Below are positions 63,810 through 64,000 of a DNA stretch of 64,000 nucleotides, piece by piece. Numbering within the stretch: the stretch's first letter is position 1; each line of letters opens with the position of its first letter. This DNA is from Amaranthus tricolor (Eukaryota; Streptophyta; Magnoliopsida; Caryophyllales; Amaranthaceae). The notes beneath the pieces were generated by a model. It did not search any database, had not been told where the DNA came from, and worked only from the letters and a program-made list of their open reading frames with translations. Position numbers and translations under genes: made by a program. The DNA lies in contig NC_080062.1 in the NCBI RefSeq assembly GCF_026212465.1, forward strand, positions 13,345,524 through 13,409,523, in the 5' to 3' direction.

Positions 63810-64000
63810 CTTCATCGTTCGTTCTACAATGCTCAATGATCCTTGTTCATTCTTCATCGTTCATTCATTATTGATCATTGATCCTTGTTCATTCTTCATC
63901 ATTCATTCTACAATGCTCATTGATCCTTGTTCATTTTTCATCGTTCATTGTTCATTGATCATTGATCCTTGTTCATTCTTCATCGTTCATTCTTCAATAA

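Larger units (their letters stand above)
36227..64000 (+). repeat. Satellite array, right arm (42-bp monomers)
   Basis: Same monomer, orientation and variant classes as the left arm, running to the end of the window without another insertion. Organised as a patchwork of 322, 784, 826, 910 and 1,106-bp blocks, two fragments of the 4.1-kb HOR (about 43.1-44.2 and 56.9-58.0 kb) and large duplications. No gene-like sequence outside the repeat is present. Confidence 0.97.

Noticed and set aside
1..64000. Telomeric or interstitial telomere-like repeat
   Set aside because: No TTTAGGG, TTAGGG or similar tract occurs. The TTCATT-like core is not a known telomere motif in my knowledge.
1..64000. Genes on the reverse strand
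   Set aside because: The reverse complement of the typical monomer has a stop in every frame (for example TGA within AATGATCATTGA), so no long reverse frame exists in the repeat.

Overview
The window is almost entirely one satellite DNA array. I see no protein-coding gene, rRNA, tRNA or CRISPR array. About 62.9 of 64 kb is head-to-tail 42-bp monomers, all in one orientation (roughly 1,500 copies). Each 42-bp monomer is itself a trimer of a 14-bp subunit (TTGTTCATTCTTCA, TCGTTCATTCTTCA, ATGATCATTGATCC). Occasional 28-bp dimeric units keep the same 14-bp register. The only other sequence is a 1,094-bp insert at 35128-36221. It starts TG, ends CA, is flanked by a 5-bp direct repeat (GTTCA) and has no internal retrotransposon region, so I read it as a solo LTR. 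A large satellite plus an AT-rich solo LTR suggests a eukaryotic nuclear genome, most likely a plant, in a heterochromatic (possibly pericentromeric or centromeric) region. The species and chromosomal position cannot be told from the sequence.

Layout. 1 to about 7.6 kb: mosaic of higher-order blocks that recur elsewhere in the window. About 7.6 to 31.83 kb: a higher-order repeat (HOR) with a 4,111-bp period, seven successive copies; two adjacent copies share the same 1,750-bp deletion (period 2,361) and one interval carries a 280-bp internal duplication (period 4,391). 31.83 to 35.13 kb: blocks of the 910/322/784-bp class, paralogous to the first 5 kb. 35.128 to 36.221 kb: solo LTR. 36.2 to 64 kb: further 322, 784, 826, 910 and 1,106-bp blocks, fragments of the 4.1-kb HOR near 43 and 57 kb, and multi-kb segmental duplications with constant offsets (48.70-50.73 to 58.58-60.61 kb, offset 9,876; 52.51-55.70 to 60.62-63.81 kb, offset 8,112).

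The array behaves as a nested system: 14 bp, then 28/42 bp, then blocks of 322 to 1,106 bp (all 14n), then a 4.1-kb HOR, then multi-kb duplications. Most length differences between copies are exact multiples of 14 bp, as expected if out-of-register recombination keeps the subunit phase. Because 42 is divisible by 3 and one forward frame of the monomer lacks stops, the array produces long but spurious open frames (up to 922 codons) encoding a 14-residue repeat; frame-shifting HOR periods and indels argue against coding. All counts and offsets here were worked out by eye from the sequence, without alignment software.
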